Source of the DNA: Streptomyces aquilus
Lineage (GTDB): Bacteria; Actinomycetota; Actinomycetes; Streptomycetales; Streptomycetaceae
Direction of reading: 5' to 3'
Assembly: GCF_003955715.1 (NCBI RefSeq)
Contig: NZ_CP034463.1
Coordinates: 2,170,001-2,234,000 of the forward strand
DNA length: 64,000 nucleotides
Part shown: in pieces, positions 54,267-63,489 of the stretch
How positions within the stretch are numbered: the first letter of the stretch is position 1
How the letters are laid out: the number at the start of each line of letters is the position of its first letter
Made by a program: the position numbers and the translations under genes
The notes under the pieces: generated by a model
Seen by the model: the letters and a program-made list of their open reading frames with translations, nothing else
Database searches by the model: none
Told to the model about the DNA's origin: nothing

Positions 54267-54995
54267 ATGACGTGCTGGTACGAGGGGCCCCTGGCCGCCT
54301 TCGACACGGAGACGACGGGCGTCGACGTGGAGACCGACCGGATCGTGTCGGCCGCCGTCGTCGTCCAGGACGCCCCGGGCACCCGGCCGCGGGTGAGCCG
54401 GTGGCTGGTGAACCCGGGTGTGCCGGTGCCCGAGGGCGCGACGGCGGTGCACGGGCTGACGGAGGACCATCTGCAGCGCAACGGCCGCTGGCCGGCGCCG
54501 GTGATGTACGAGATAGCGGAACAGCTGGGCGAACAGGCGTCCGCGGGGCGGCCGTTGGTGGTGATGAACGCGCCGTTCGATCTGACGCTGCTGGACCGGG
54601 AGTTGCGCCGCCATCGCGCGTCGTCCCTGGACCGCTGGTTCGAGTCGTCGCCGTTGCTGGTGCTCGATCCGCGGGTCCTGGACAAGCACCTGGACCGCTA
54701 CCGCAAGGGCCGCCGCACGCTGACCGACCTGTGCGCGCACTACGAGGTCACGCTGGACGGCGCGCACGACGCGGGCGCGGACGCGCTGGCCGCGCTGGAG
54801 GTCGTACGAGCGGTGGGGCGGCGTTTCGCGGCGCGGCTGGAGCGGCTGTCCCCGATCGAGCTGCACAACCTCCAGGCGGGTTGGCACGCGGCACAGGCGC
54901 GGGGCCTACAGGCGTGGTTCGCGCGCAGCGGCACCCCGGAGGCGGTGGATCCGGCATGGCCGCTGCGTCCGGAACTGCCGGCGGCGGCTGCCTGA
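54267..54995 (+). CDS. DnaQ-like 3'-5' exonuclease (DEDDh)
   Basis: 242 residues. The DEDDh residues are Asp13 and Glu15 (FDTETTG), an Asp in MNAPFDLTLL and the HDAGADALA motif near 165-173. Members degrade or proofread DNA or RNA 3' ends. This is a free-standing exonuclease rather than a polymerase subunit. ATG start, transcribed divergently from the DUF4365 gene with 168 bp between them. Confidence 0.92.
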   Translation: MTCWYEGPLAAFDTETTGVDVETDRIVSAAVVVQDAPGTRPRVSRWLVNPGVPVPEGATAVHGLTEDHLQRNGRWPAPVMYEIAEQLGEQASAGRPLVVMNAPFDLTLLDRELRRHRASSLDRWFESSPLLVLDPRVLDKHLDRYRKGRRTLTDLCAHYEVTLDGAHDAGADALAALEVVRAVGRRFAARLERLSPIELHNLQAGWHAAQARGLQAWFARSGTPEAVDPAWPLRPELPAAAA

Positions 54996-55031
54996 GGGGT
55001 CGCGCGACAAGAAGAAGCGCGTGACAAAAAG

Positions 55032-55060
55032 AAGCCGGTCCGCGTACTGCGGACCGGCTT
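55032..55060 (-). terminator. Intrinsic terminator of tRNA-Val
   Basis: A 12-bp perfect stem (55032-55043 with 55049-55060) with a 5-base loop is followed on the minus strand by C then five T. It is one of the few terminators in the window with a real U run. The exonuclease gene may share it. Confidence 0.9.
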
Positions 55061-55068
55061 TCTCCCGG

Positions 55069-55140
55069 TGGGCGATACTGGGTTCGAACCAGTGACCTCT
55101 TCGGTGTGAACGAAGCGCTCTCCCACTGAGCTAATCGCCC
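55069..55140 (-). tRNA. tRNA-Val (anticodon CAC)
   Basis: A 72-nt cloverleaf with discriminator. The acceptor stem pairs GGGCGAT with ATCGCCC, D arm GCTC...GAGC, anticodon stem CTTCG/CGAAG with loop TTCACAC, and T arm ACTGG TTCGAAC CCAGT. The anticodon CAC decodes GTG valine codons, abundant in this GC-rich genome. CCA is not encoded (the next bases read CCG). No duplicated 3' end or integrase was seen nearby. Confidence 0.97.
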
Positions 55141-55179
55141 GGGAACGCACTGAACAATACAGGTCCCGGCGGCTTTCCT

Positions 55180-55626
55180 TCAAACCGCTTCCAAGTAGGC
55201 GGCCAGGCCTCTCCGTCCGGCCCGCATCATCAGCCGGTGATTGGCCCGGAACACCGGCCGCCCCGGCACGGCCAGGCGCCGCAGCAGCGGTTTGTTCACG
55301 TCGACGACCTGGTCGTACAGCGCGAGGGTGCCGGCGCCGTCCCCGGTGATCGTCCAGCGCGCCCAGCCCTCCAGGTCCCCGGTCATGGCGATCTCCAGGA
55401 CCCCGGAGGCCCTCTCGCGGCGCACTTCCCGCGCGGTGAAGACGAGGTCGTACGGCAGGGTGGCCCGGATCGTGATGACGCCGGTGGTGTCGTCGAGGCG
55501 TTCCACGGCACGGACCTGGGGCCACCAGCGGGGGTAGTCCTCGGCCTGTTCCAGCACGTCGTAGACGGTGGTCGGCGACGCGGGCAGGGCCCATCGGGTG
55601 TGGAAGCGGTAGTGGCTCCAGTCCAT
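55180..55626 (-). CDS. SRPBCC family protein (polyketide cyclase/START-like)
   Basis: 148 residues. The pattern MDWSHYRFHTRWALPASPTT, DYPRWWPQVRAVERLDD and a C-terminal helix (RRGLAAYLEAV) fits the START/SRPBCC fold, a hydrophobic ligand-binding cavity. Ligand unknown. An ATG at 55626 is selected; a GTG-rich reading upstream would overlap the next gene. A possible divergent promoter region of about 86 bp lies between it and the plus-strand membrane protein. Confidence 0.8.
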   Translation of the reverse strand: MDWSHYRFHTRWALPASPTTVYDVLEQAEDYPRWWPQVRAVERLDDTTGVITIRATLPYDLVFTAREVRRERASGVLEIAMTGDLEGWARWTITGDGAGTLALYDQVVDVNKPLLRRLAVPGRPVFRANHRLMMRAGRRGLAAYLEAV

Positions 55627-55712
55627 GGACAGAGTCTGCCCGTATGCATCTGAGTACGTTCTGAGTACGCGCACTCATGCCGTACGACGTGACCCGGACC
55701 ACACTCCAAGGC

Positions 55713-58100
55713 ATGACGCACTTTCCGCCCCCGGCCGAGGAGTTGCGGCTCCTGGACGCGGAGCTGTTCCACCTCGACGCCCGCCGGACCCAGTTGCTCC
55801 GGCGCCGCGCCTGGCTGGTCACCGCCCTCCAGACACCGACTCCTCCCCCGCCCCGTTCCACCCCGGCCGCCCGCCCCGAGGCCACCGCGCCCCGGGTGCA
55901 GAACGTGCTGCTGATGCTGGGCGGTGTCCTGCTGGTCATCGCTGCGACGGCGTTCACGCTGGTCAGCTGGGGAGACCTGGGGATCGCGGGGCGGGCCCTG
56001 GTGCTCGGCGCGGTCACCGCGGCGGCGCTCGCCACGCCGACGGCCCTGCTGAAGCGCGGCCTGCGCTCGACGGCCGAGTCGGTGGCGGGCCTGGGCCTGG
56101 CGCTGACGGTCCTCGACGCGTACGCACTGCACGAGACGGTCTTCACGCGGGCGGAGGGCGCGCCCTACACGGCGATCGCATCGGCGCTGCTGGCGGCCCT
56201 GTGGCTGGCGTACGGCCTGCTGCCGCCTCTGAAGGACCTGCGTCTGCCGCTCCCCGCGGCCCTCCTGGTGGCCCAACTGCCCCTCTCCTTCGGCGCATTG
56301 GCGCTGGACGCCGACTCCTACGGCATCACCGCGGCCGTGCTGCTGACGGCCGCGTTCGACACAGTTGTGGCGCTCCGAGCGACCGCCGGACCCGTACGCC
56401 TGCTCGCCGTCGTCGGCGCGTACGGTCTGGGCGGCTCGGGCGTATGGGCGGCCGGTTCGCTGTCGTGGACGGCAACCGGCCCGAGCGCCGCCGCCCGTGC
56501 GGCGGCGCTCCTCCTCCTCGCCGCGACGATCGCGCTGGCGGCGGCATGGCGAGGCGCGAGCGCCCCGGGCACCGCGCCCTCCACCGGCCTCCCGGCGACG
56601 CGGAGCACCGGTCACGCCTTCGGCCTCTCGGTCGTCTCCGCCCTCCTGCTGGTCGCCGCGCTCGGTGGCACGGCGCGCTCCGCGCTTCCCGGCGCATGGA
56701 CGGTTCCGGTCCATCTCGCCTGCGGCATCGCCCTGTTGGCGGCGGTACGACCGGACAGGCTGCCGGAGGCGGTGCGGCGCGGGTTCGCCGCGGCCTCCGG
56801 CGCCGTCCAGGCCCTGGCCGTGGTGTGGACGCTGCCCGTCGTGGCGGTGACCCTGCTGGGGCCGGTCGCGTGGGTGACGCACGCCTGGTCGGGCGCACCG
56901 GCAGACCTCCGCGGGGCTGCCACGGTGGACATCCCCTGGCCGCCGGACGCGGCGACGGCGCCGCTGGTCCTGGTGGCCGTCGCGGCGGTACTGGCCCTGG
57001 CGGTACGGCACACGGACTGGCGTCCGCGAGCCCTGACCGGCGCGCTGGTGCTGACGTGGGCGGCGGCGCTGACGCTTCCCGCGGTCCTCGAACTGCCGTA
57101 CACGCTCGGCCTGTTGATGCTGGGCTCGGTGACGGGCGTGATCCTGGCGTCGCCCTGGGGACAGCCGACCGCGACCGTCCTCGCCCTCGTCACCTCCGCG
57201 AACCTGGGCTTCGCCGCCCTCGCCTCCCAGTCGGCGACCCTCACCGCGCTCGGCGCCCTGACGGCGTTCTTCGCGGTGGTCTCCTGGCGGTTCACGGTCG
57301 TCACGGCCCCGGCGGCCCTCGCGTACGCCACCATGCTGGCCTGCGCGATCGGTGCGGCGGCGGACTGGCAGCCGCCGTACACAGCCCTGCTCGTGCTGGC
57401 GGTCCCGGTGTCCGCGGCCCTGCTGGCGGCGTGGCTCAAGGAGCCCCGGGCGACGGTGACGGTGGAGGTCACCGGAGCCGTCGCCGCCCTCCTGGCCCTC
57501 GCCCTCGCCGCGACCGACCCGCCGATGCTGGCCCTCGTCCTGTCCCTGTGCGGAGTGATCGCCACGGGCACCGCCCTTCGCCCCGACCGCCACACCGTGG
57601 GCTACGCGGCCGCCGCCCTCTTCCTCCTGGCCACCTGGGTGCGCCTGGCGGCCTGGGAGGTCGACACCCCCGAGGCGTACACGCTCCCGGTCACGATCCC
57701 GGCCCTGCTCGTCGGCCGGCTCCGCAGGCGGCGCGCCCCGGAGACCTCGTCCTGGACGGCGTACGGCCCCGGCCTGGCCGCCACTCTCCTGCCGAGCCTG
57801 GTCATGGCCTGGGGCGACCCCGGCTGGACCCGCCCGCTGCTCCTGGGCCTGGCGGCGCTGTCCCTCACCCTGCTGGGCGGCGGCTACAGCCTCCAGGCCC
57901 CCTTGGTCCTGGGCGGCTCGGTCCTGACCCTGGACGCGCTCCACGAACTGGCCCCGTACATAGTCCAGGTGACGGACGCCCTCCCCCGCTGGGTCCCCCC
58001 GGCGCTGGCGGGCCTCCTGCTTCTCGCCCTGGGAGCGACGTACGAGCAGCGCATCAGGGATGTGCAGAGGATGCGAGACAAACTGAGCAGCCTCCACTGA
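55713..58100 (+). CDS. Large polytopic membrane protein (SCO7613 C-terminal domain type)
   Basis: About 795 residues with roughly 20 hydrophobic segments, very rich in Ala, Leu, Val and Pro. The first 45 soluble residues are charged and contain LRLLDAELFHLDARRTQLLRRR, likely a zinc-ribbon-less cap. Similar Streptomyces proteins are labelled by the SCO7613 C-terminal domain; function unknown. The ATG at 55713 is supported by AAGG; an ATG at 55677 in the same frame is an alternative. Confidence 0.8.
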   Translation: MTHFPPPAEELRLLDAELFHLDARRTQLLRRRAWLVTALQTPTPPPPRSTPAARPEATAPRVQNVLLMLGGVLLVIAATAFTLVSWGDLGIAGRALVLGAVTAAALATPTALLKRGLRSTAESVAGLGLALTVLDAYALHETVFTRAEGAPYTAIASALLAALWLAYGLLPPLKDLRLPLPAALLVAQLPLSFGALALDADSYGITAAVLLTAAFDTVVALRATAGPVRLLAVVGAYGLGGSGVWAAGSLSWTATGPSAAARAAALLLLAATIALAAAWRGASAPGTAPSTGLPATRSTGHAFGLSVVSALLLVAALGGTARSALPGAWTVPVHLACGIALLAAVRPDRLPEAVRRGFAAASGAVQALAVVWTLPVVAVTLLGPVAWVTHAWSGAPADLRGAATVDIPWPPDAATAPLVLVAVAAVLALAVRHTDWRPRALTGALVLTWAAALTLPAVLELPYTLGLLMLGSVTGVILASPWGQPTATVLALVTSANLGFAALASQSATLTALGALTAFFAVVSWRFTVVTAPAALAYATMLACAIGAAADWQPPYTALLVLAVPVSAALLAAWLKEPRATVTVEVTGAVAALLALALAATDPPMLALVLSLCGVIATGTALRPDRHTVGYAAAALFLLATWVRLAAWEVDTPEAYTLPVTIPALLVGRLRRRRAPETSSWTAYGPGLAATLLPSLVMAWGDPGWTRPLLLGLAALSLTLLGGGYSLQAPLVLGGSVLTLDALHELAPYIVQVTDALPRWVPPALAGLLLLALGATYEQRIRDVQRMRDKLSSLH

Positions 58101-58158
58101 GGCGCCCCAAGGGGCACGGGGAACTGCGCGACCAGCCACAACCGGCCCGCAGTTCCCC
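58101..58158 (+). repeat. Probable dispersed Streptomyces intergenic repeat with hairpins
   Basis: The sequence starts with GCCCC-AA-GGGGC and continues with an 11-bp stem GGGGAACTGCG/CGCAGTTCCCC (58118-58128 with 58148-58158). The text GGGGAACTGCGCGACCAGCC and what follows is familiar to me as a motif repeated at the 3' ends of many Streptomyces genes. It should act as a terminator of the membrane protein gene. Confidence 0.65.
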
Positions 58159-58171
58159 ACCACCTTCCGCC

Positions 58172-60910
58172 CTACGAAGGCATCTTGTCCCCCAACAGGG
58201 CCAGGTTCTCAATAGCCGCAAGCCCGTACAGCGCGGTGTCATTGGTCGACACCCACGCCGCCTCGCTGCCGGCCACCAACGTCACCGGCCCGCTCAACTC
58301 CTCCGTCTTCCAGGGCGCCGACTCCTTGTACCCGTCGGAGTTGTAGAACTTCTCCCAGGCCCGCTTGGCGAGCTTGGCGTCCCCGGTCTGCACCGCGGCG
58401 TACGCGTCGAGCCGCGAGTGGCCCTGGAACAGCAGCAGCGTCCCGAAGTTGGACCCGTACCGCGCCGCCTGCTCGGCCTTGGTGGCGTTGAAGTAGCGGC
58501 AGTAGTCGAAGTACGCCTCGTTGAACTCGGGCATGTCGACGAGGTCGATGAGCTCGGCGCACAGCTCGTTGAGGCCGAAGACCGCGGAGAGGTGCGAGAC
58601 TCCGACGACGGGCGCCGAGGCGATCGCGAACTTGCCGGTGTCGAGGTCGTAGAGCCCGCTCCCCTGCACGAAGCCGTTCGGCTGGGCGCCGATCGTCTCC
58701 ATGGTGGACAGCACACGGGCCTTGGCCTTCTCCCACTTCGGCCCCTTGCGCTCCCACTCGGTCAGCCACGCCGACACGAGCCCGCTCCAGTCCGTGCCGA
58801 AGCCGATCGACAGCGCGTGCCGGTCGGGCGTGTACGGCTCGGTGCGGATCTTGCGGATCGGGTCGAGGACGAGGAAGGTCTCGTCGGAGTCGACGTTGGC
58901 GTGCATGAGGTCGCCGACCCGCTCGTCCGCGGTGAGGAAGTAGTAGTAGCGCCGGTAGGTGGTGTTGGCGATGCGCTGCTGCTTGGCGCTGTCGGCGTAG
59001 TGCTGCACACCGTGCCGGGTGCCGAGGCCGGCCCACTTGCCGAGGTGGTAGACGTCGACCTCTCCGGTGTGCCGGGTCATCGCCTCGGCGAACCGGAAGA
59101 TGTCCGCGCGGCCGGAGCGGAGGTACGCGAACCACAGCCAGAGGTCGGGCGAGAGCTCGGAGTTGTCCCAGGCGTAGCCGCCGATGTCGTACCGCCACTG
59201 GTGCCTGACGGTGTCATAGGTGTGCATGATGTCGCCGTAGTCCCAGAAGCCGTACCACCGGCGCTGCTCCACCTGGTCCTTGTAGTAGGTGAAGAGGAAG
59301 TCGAGGTGGTCCTCGATCTTCGCCTTGGCGGGCGTGGAGCGGTCGGGCTCGGAGTACAGGCCGGGCCCGAAGACCTTCGCCTTGATGAGCTGCTTGGGCG
59401 GCGCGGCGAGCTGCGGCAGCACCCGTACGGCCTCGACCTGTTCGGCGAGCTTCGCCGGGGCCGGGGTCGTCTCGTTGGCCCAGAACAGCAGTTCCGAGGT
59501 ACGGGCGATGCCGTACGGCGTGCCGAACTCGGGCTCGTAATCCTCGTACGTGATGTTGAGGCCTTCGAGCTGTTCGGCGAAGGTGTCCTGGCCCATGCCG
59601 TCGTGGTAGAAGCGCAGGTCCATGGGCTGCGCCTCGGGCGACCAGAGCCAGAGGGTGACCTCGGCCTCGTCGGTGTGGGCGTCGCGGATGTCGAGCTGGG
59701 CGGGGAACTTCTCCCAGAAGTCCCGCAGGCCGAAGGAGAGTCCGCCGCTGACGCCACCGACGTAGCCGAACCCGGAGGCCCGCTTGCCGCCCCCCGCGCC
59801 GATCCAGCCGTGCCCCTTCTTGGTGCGCTTGCGCAGGGTGAAGCCGTCGGCGGAGAGCTGGGAGAGGGTGTAGTCGCCCCACTCGGGGATGTACTGCAAC
59901 CTCGTCGTCACCCGCTGGTCCCAGGTGGCGGGGTCGGGCAGCTTCTCGCCCGCGTACTGGGCGGCCTGGACGGCGGCGCCGGGGTCGCGGCGCAGGCCCG
60001 TGATGCCCTTGACGGCCTCGCGGAGCAGACCGGTGCCCTCGCCGCCGATGCGGATGTGGCGGTCGTACGACTGGTCGCGCATCGGCACGGTGAAGCGGAC
60101 GCCGATGCCACGGATGAAGTCGCCACTGGCCTTGCCCGGCTCCTGGGTGCCGTCGAAGGTGATGGTGTGCACCATGCGGAAGGAGTCGGCGCCCGCGTAG
60201 AAGTACAGGCGGAGGGAGAACGGCAGCCAACTCCGGTCGCCCTTGCGGTGTTTGCCGTCGATGCGGACGACCGCGCGGACCGGCCCGTCCTGCTCGACGG
60301 TCGCATCGGAGATCGCCCCGTCGAAGCGCTCGGTCTTCACCGTGCCCTGGTCCTCGTCCTCGATCTCGGGCTGGCGGATCAGGACGAGCTTGCCGTTCTT
60401 GGCGATCTCGGTGGAGCCGCGGGTGACCGACTTGATCAGCGTGGCACCGGACTTGCCGATCTTGGCGGTGATGACCCCGGTGGAGACGGTGATCGTGCCG
60501 CCGCTCTTGTCGACGGTGACCTTCTTGTCGGGTACGGCGGCCTCGCCCGCGGTCAGGGTGAGCTTGCCGTTGCCCGAACTCACCGCGTGGGCGGTCCACT
60601 TGAGGGAGCCGTCCGGCCAGTAGGCGATCGGCCAGGACTGCACGGGCACGGACGCGCCGTCCGCGTCCGTGAGCGCGAAGGTCTGGTCCTCCTGATGGAC
60701 GCCCTTGGGCCAGGGCACGCCGAGCGTGGAGCCGGGGGCGGCACCGAGTCCGCCGTCCTCCAGCCAGTCCAGGGTCACCGGACCGTCGTCGGCCTCGGCG
60801 GCTCTGGGCGCGGCCTGCGCGTCCTTGGCTCCTAGCGCCCAGCTGAACTGCGCGGCGGCGCCGGCGACGGCGGCTGCCTTGAGGAGGGACCTGCGGGGGA
60901 TGGGAGACAT
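58172..60910 (-). CDS. Tat-secreted exo-rhamnogalacturonan lyase-like protein (PcRGLX/YetA family)
   Basis: 912 residues. The N-terminus has a Tat signal with twin Arg and hydrophobic core (PRRSLLKAAAVAGAAAQFSW) and an AxA-like cleavage zone near residue 34. A three-domain body fits the PcRGLX/YetA group of exo-rhamnogalacturonan lyases, which release unsaturated galacturonosyl-rhamnose from pectin. ATG at 60910 is preferred because the GAAGGA site lies about seven bases upstream. It is downstream of a DUF624 gene and a sugar ABC importer, which supports a pectin role. The catalytic residues were not mapped. Confidence 0.75.
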   Translation of the reverse strand: MSPIPRRSLLKAAAVAGAAAQFSWALGAKDAQAAPRAAEADDGPVTLDWLEDGGLGAAPGSTLGVPWPKGVHQEDQTFALTDADGASVPVQSWPIAYWPDGSLKWTAHAVSSGNGKLTLTAGEAAVPDKKVTVDKSGGTITVSTGVITAKIGKSGATLIKSVTRGSTEIAKNGKLVLIRQPEIEDEDQGTVKTERFDGAISDATVEQDGPVRAVVRIDGKHRKGDRSWLPFSLRLYFYAGADSFRMVHTITFDGTQEPGKASGDFIRGIGVRFTVPMRDQSYDRHIRIGGEGTGLLREAVKGITGLRRDPGAAVQAAQYAGEKLPDPATWDQRVTTRLQYIPEWGDYTLSQLSADGFTLRKRTKKGHGWIGAGGGKRASGFGYVGGVSGGLSFGLRDFWEKFPAQLDIRDAHTDEAEVTLWLWSPEAQPMDLRFYHDGMGQDTFAEQLEGLNITYEDYEPEFGTPYGIARTSELLFWANETTPAPAKLAEQVEAVRVLPQLAAPPKQLIKAKVFGPGLYSEPDRSTPAKAKIEDHLDFLFTYYKDQVEQRRWYGFWDYGDIMHTYDTVRHQWRYDIGGYAWDNSELSPDLWLWFAYLRSGRADIFRFAEAMTRHTGEVDVYHLGKWAGLGTRHGVQHYADSAKQQRIANTTYRRYYYFLTADERVGDLMHANVDSDETFLVLDPIRKIRTEPYTPDRHALSIGFGTDWSGLVSAWLTEWERKGPKWEKAKARVLSTMETIGAQPNGFVQGSGLYDLDTGKFAIASAPVVGVSHLSAVFGLNELCAELIDLVDMPEFNEAYFDYCRYFNATKAEQAARYGSNFGTLLLFQGHSRLDAYAAVQTGDAKLAKRAWEKFYNSDGYKESAPWKTEELSGPVTLVAGSEAAWVSTNDTALYGLAAIENLALLGDKMPS

Positions 60911-61045
60911 GGTCATTCCTTCCATGGGCGGCTGTGCGGATGATCAGGGGCATGACAGAGAGAGGTGCGGCGCCCGGGGCACCGACCTTGATGACGCAGG
61001 GGCCCGCACGTCGGCGGTACCGGCTGCGCGGGAGCGCACCGCCCG

Positions 61046-61636
61046 TCAGCGGTGCCGGTACCGCTCCTCCACGGCGAGGGCCGCGGCCGCGACGGCTCCC
61101 AGGACGGGAACCGCCAGCGGCGCGACGAACGCGGCGGACAGGGCCACGACACCCAGCCCGCCCACGATCAGGAAGGACCCGGCGGGGTCGAGCAGGGTGC
61201 GGCGCCCGGCGTCCGAGAGCAACGCCCGCCAGGAGTCACCGGGCGTCCAGACGGCCGCCGCCCGCAGCAGGGCCACGACCACGGCGATCAGGGCGAACAG
61301 ACCGACGGCCCCGACGAACGGCCCGCCGGGAACCCCGGCCCGCGCGGCCAGGACGTCCACCCAGACCGCGCCGGCCACGGCCCAGCCGGCGAGCCCGACG
61401 ACCCACCCGCGGCGCAGGGCCGTACGGAAGTCCGCGCCGAACTCCCGCCAGCCTCCGGCCTCATGGCGGATCCGCCGTCGCAGATGGCGGGCGCCGGCGG
61501 CGAAGGCCGCGGGGTAGGTGACGACTCCGAGCGAGGCCACCGCGATCCACACCCCGGTGAGCAGACACTCGGCGAACACGGCGAACCGCTCGCCCCCGAA
61601 GGACAGCCTGCGGGCCTTCACCCGTGCTTGCGCCAT
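61046..61636 (-). CDS. DUF624 (YesL-like) membrane protein
   Basis: 196 residues with about five membrane helices. The ECLLTGVWIAVASLGVVTYPAAFAAGARHLRR region is typical of DUF624. These proteins sit in carbohydrate ABC importer operons, such as the rhamnogalacturonan yes cluster of Bacillus (YesL). ATG start, 10 bp after the second permease gene. Role unknown but consistently linked to polysaccharide uptake. Confidence 0.88.
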   Translation of the reverse strand: MAQARVKARRLSFGGERFAVFAECLLTGVWIAVASLGVVTYPAAFAAGARHLRRRIRHEAGGWREFGADFRTALRRGWVVGLAGWAVAGAVWVDVLAARAGVPGGPFVGAVGLFALIAVVVALLRAAAVWTPGDSWRALLSDAGRRTLLDPAGSFLIVGGLGVVALSAAFVAPLAVPVLGAVAAAALAVEERYRHR

Positions 61637-61646
61637 GCTGACCGCC

Positions 61647-62522
61647 TCACTTCAGTCCGGACGTCGCCATGCCGTCGATGAGATACCGCTGGAAGGCCAT
61701 GAAGAAGGCGATGACCGGCACGAGCGCCACCAGGGACATCGCGATCATGCTTCCGTAGTTGGAGATGCCCTCCTGGTCGCGGAACATCATCAGGCCGAGC
61801 GAGACGGTGTACTTGTCGGGGGTGTTGAGGTAGATCAACGGCCCCATGAAGTCGTTCCAGGCGTTGATGAAGGTGAAGATGGCGCTGGTGATGAGGGCCG
61901 GGCGGGTCAGCGGCAGCACGATGGACCAGTAGGTCCGGAAGTGCCCGCAGCCGTCGAGCCTGGCGGCCTCGTCCAGCTCGCGCGGCAGTCCGCGCATGAA
62001 CTGCACCATGAGGAAGACGAAGAACGCCTCGGTGGCCAGGAACTTGCCCGCCACGAGCGGCACCATGGTGTCGACGAGTTCCAGCTTGCGGAACATCACG
62101 TACTGCGGGATGAGCAGCACGTGGTACGGCAGCAGCAGCGTGCCGATCATCAGCGTGAACAGCAGGTTCCGCCCGGCGAACCCGATCTTGGCGAAGGCGT
62201 ACGCGGTCAGCGAGCTGGAGATCACGACACCGACGACGGCGAGCCCGGCGTACGTCAGCGAGTTCAGGAAGAACGTGCTGATGGAGATGCCGGAGATACC
62301 GTCGGCGAGCCCCGAGAAGTTCGCCCAGACCGGCTTGGCCGGCAGCAGGTCGATGCTGGCGATGATGTCCTTGCTGGGCTTGAACGAGGCACCGAGCACC
62401 CAGATGACGGGGTAGAGGACGACGGCGAGGACGGCGAGCGCGCCGACGTGCCAGGCGATCGACCCGGTGCGCCGCCGCCCGCTCGCGGAACGGACGACAG
62501 GAGTACTGGTGGCGCTGGTCAC
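61647..62522 (-). CDS. Carbohydrate ABC transporter permease 2 (MalG-type)
   Basis: 291 residues with six membrane helices. The EAA loop that meets the ATPase is EAARLDGCGHFRTYWSIVLP. Closing pattern ending in FQRYLIDGMATSGLK is typical. GTG start overlaps the stop of permease 1 (GTGA). The importer's ATPase is likely the shared MsiK, which is not here. Confidence 0.95.
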   Translation of the reverse strand: MTSATSTPVVRSASGRRRTGSIAWHVGALAVLAVVLYPVIWVLGASFKPSKDIIASIDLLPAKPVWANFSGLADGISGISISTFFLNSLTYAGLAVVGVVISSSLTAYAFAKIGFAGRNLLFTLMIGTLLLPYHVLLIPQYVMFRKLELVDTMVPLVAGKFLATEAFFVFLMVQFMRGLPRELDEAARLDGCGHFRTYWSIVLPLTRPALITSAIFTFINAWNDFMGPLIYLNTPDKYTVSLGLMMFRDQEGISNYGSMIAMSLVALVPVIAFFMAFQRYLIDGMATSGLK

Positions 62523-63475
62523 TTGGCGGCCTCCTCGTAGTGCACCCACTTCTTCTGCGACCAGAACAGGACCGCCGTGACAAGCGCCACCGCGACCACC
62601 AGCGTCCAGGCCATCGCGGAGGCGAAGCCCATCTGGGCCTCCTTGAAGCCCTTCTGGTACAGGTAACAGGTGTAGACGAGGGTGGCGTCGGCGGGCCCGC
62701 ACTGGGTGTTGGAGACGACGTACGCGGACCCGAACACCTGGAACGCGTGGATCGACTCCAGCAGCACGTTGAAGAACAGCACCGGGGAAATCATCGGCAG
62801 GGTGATGTTCCAGAACCGGCGCAGCGGTCCGGCGCCGTCCATCTCGGCGGCCTCGTACAGCTCCTGCGGGACCTGCTTGAGACCGGCCAGGAAGATGACC
62901 ATCGGCGCGCCGAACTGCCAGATGCTCAGCGCCACCAACGCGTACAGGACGTAGTCCGGGTTGCCGATCCAGCCGCCGACGTCGAGTCCGAAGACCTTCT
63001 GGGTACGGTCCACGATCGCGTCGTCCGAGAACAGCGCCCGCCACACGAAGCCGACGGAGACACTGGCGCCGATCAGCGAGGGCATGTAGAACGCGGCCCG
63101 GTACAGCCCCTGTCCGCTCCGCTTCTGCGCGAGCAGCAGCGCCACGCCGAGGGCCAGCAGCAGCTTGAGCGGGGTGGCCACGACGACGTACTTCAGCGTG
63201 ACCTCGACCGACTTCTGCCAGCGCGGGTCCTGGAACATGGTCGTGAAGTTGTCGAGGCCCACCCACTCCGGCGGGGTGAAGAGGTTGTAGCGGGTGAACG
63301 CGTAGTAGAGCGACGCGATCATCGGCCCCGCCGTGAGCACCAGGAACCCGGCGATCCACGGCGACATGAAGAGATAGCCGGCGATGTTCTCGCGGCGCCG
63401 CCCACGCCGCCCGGCGGCAGGAGCGGCGGACCGCTTCTTCGCCGGGCGCGCGGGCGCTTCCTTGACGAGCGTCAT
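62519..63475 (-). CDS. Carbohydrate ABC transporter permease 1 (MalF-type)
   Basis: 318 residues with six helices and a basic cytoplasmic N-terminus. The EAA loop is EAAEMDGAGPLRRFWNITLP. ATG start, 14 bp after the solute-binding protein gene. It pairs with permease 2 to form the channel of a CUT1-type sugar importer. Confidence 0.95.
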   Translation of the reverse strand: MTLVKEAPARPAKKRSAAPAAGRRGRRRENIAGYLFMSPWIAGFLVLTAGPMIASLYYAFTRYNLFTPPEWVGLDNFTTMFQDPRWQKSVEVTLKYVVVATPLKLLLALGVALLLAQKRSGQGLYRAAFYMPSLIGASVSVGFVWRALFSDDAIVDRTQKVFGLDVGGWIGNPDYVLYALVALSIWQFGAPMVIFLAGLKQVPQELYEAAEMDGAGPLRRFWNITLPMISPVLFFNVLLESIHAFQVFGSAYVVSNTQCGPADATLVYTCYLYQKGFKEAQMGFASAMAWTLVVAVALVTAVLFWSQKKWVHYEEAAK

Positions 63476-63489
63476 GGTGGTACGTCCCC

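Noticed and set aside
55069..55180. tRNA-Val as an integration site of a mobile element
   Set aside because: No integrase, excisionase or duplicated tRNA 3' end was seen on either side in this window.
55625..60835. A very long open frame (over 1700 codons) on the plus strand
   Set aside because: It is a GC-rich shadow frame lying over the membrane protein gene and antisense to the lyase gene; its translation is low-complexity and matches nothing.
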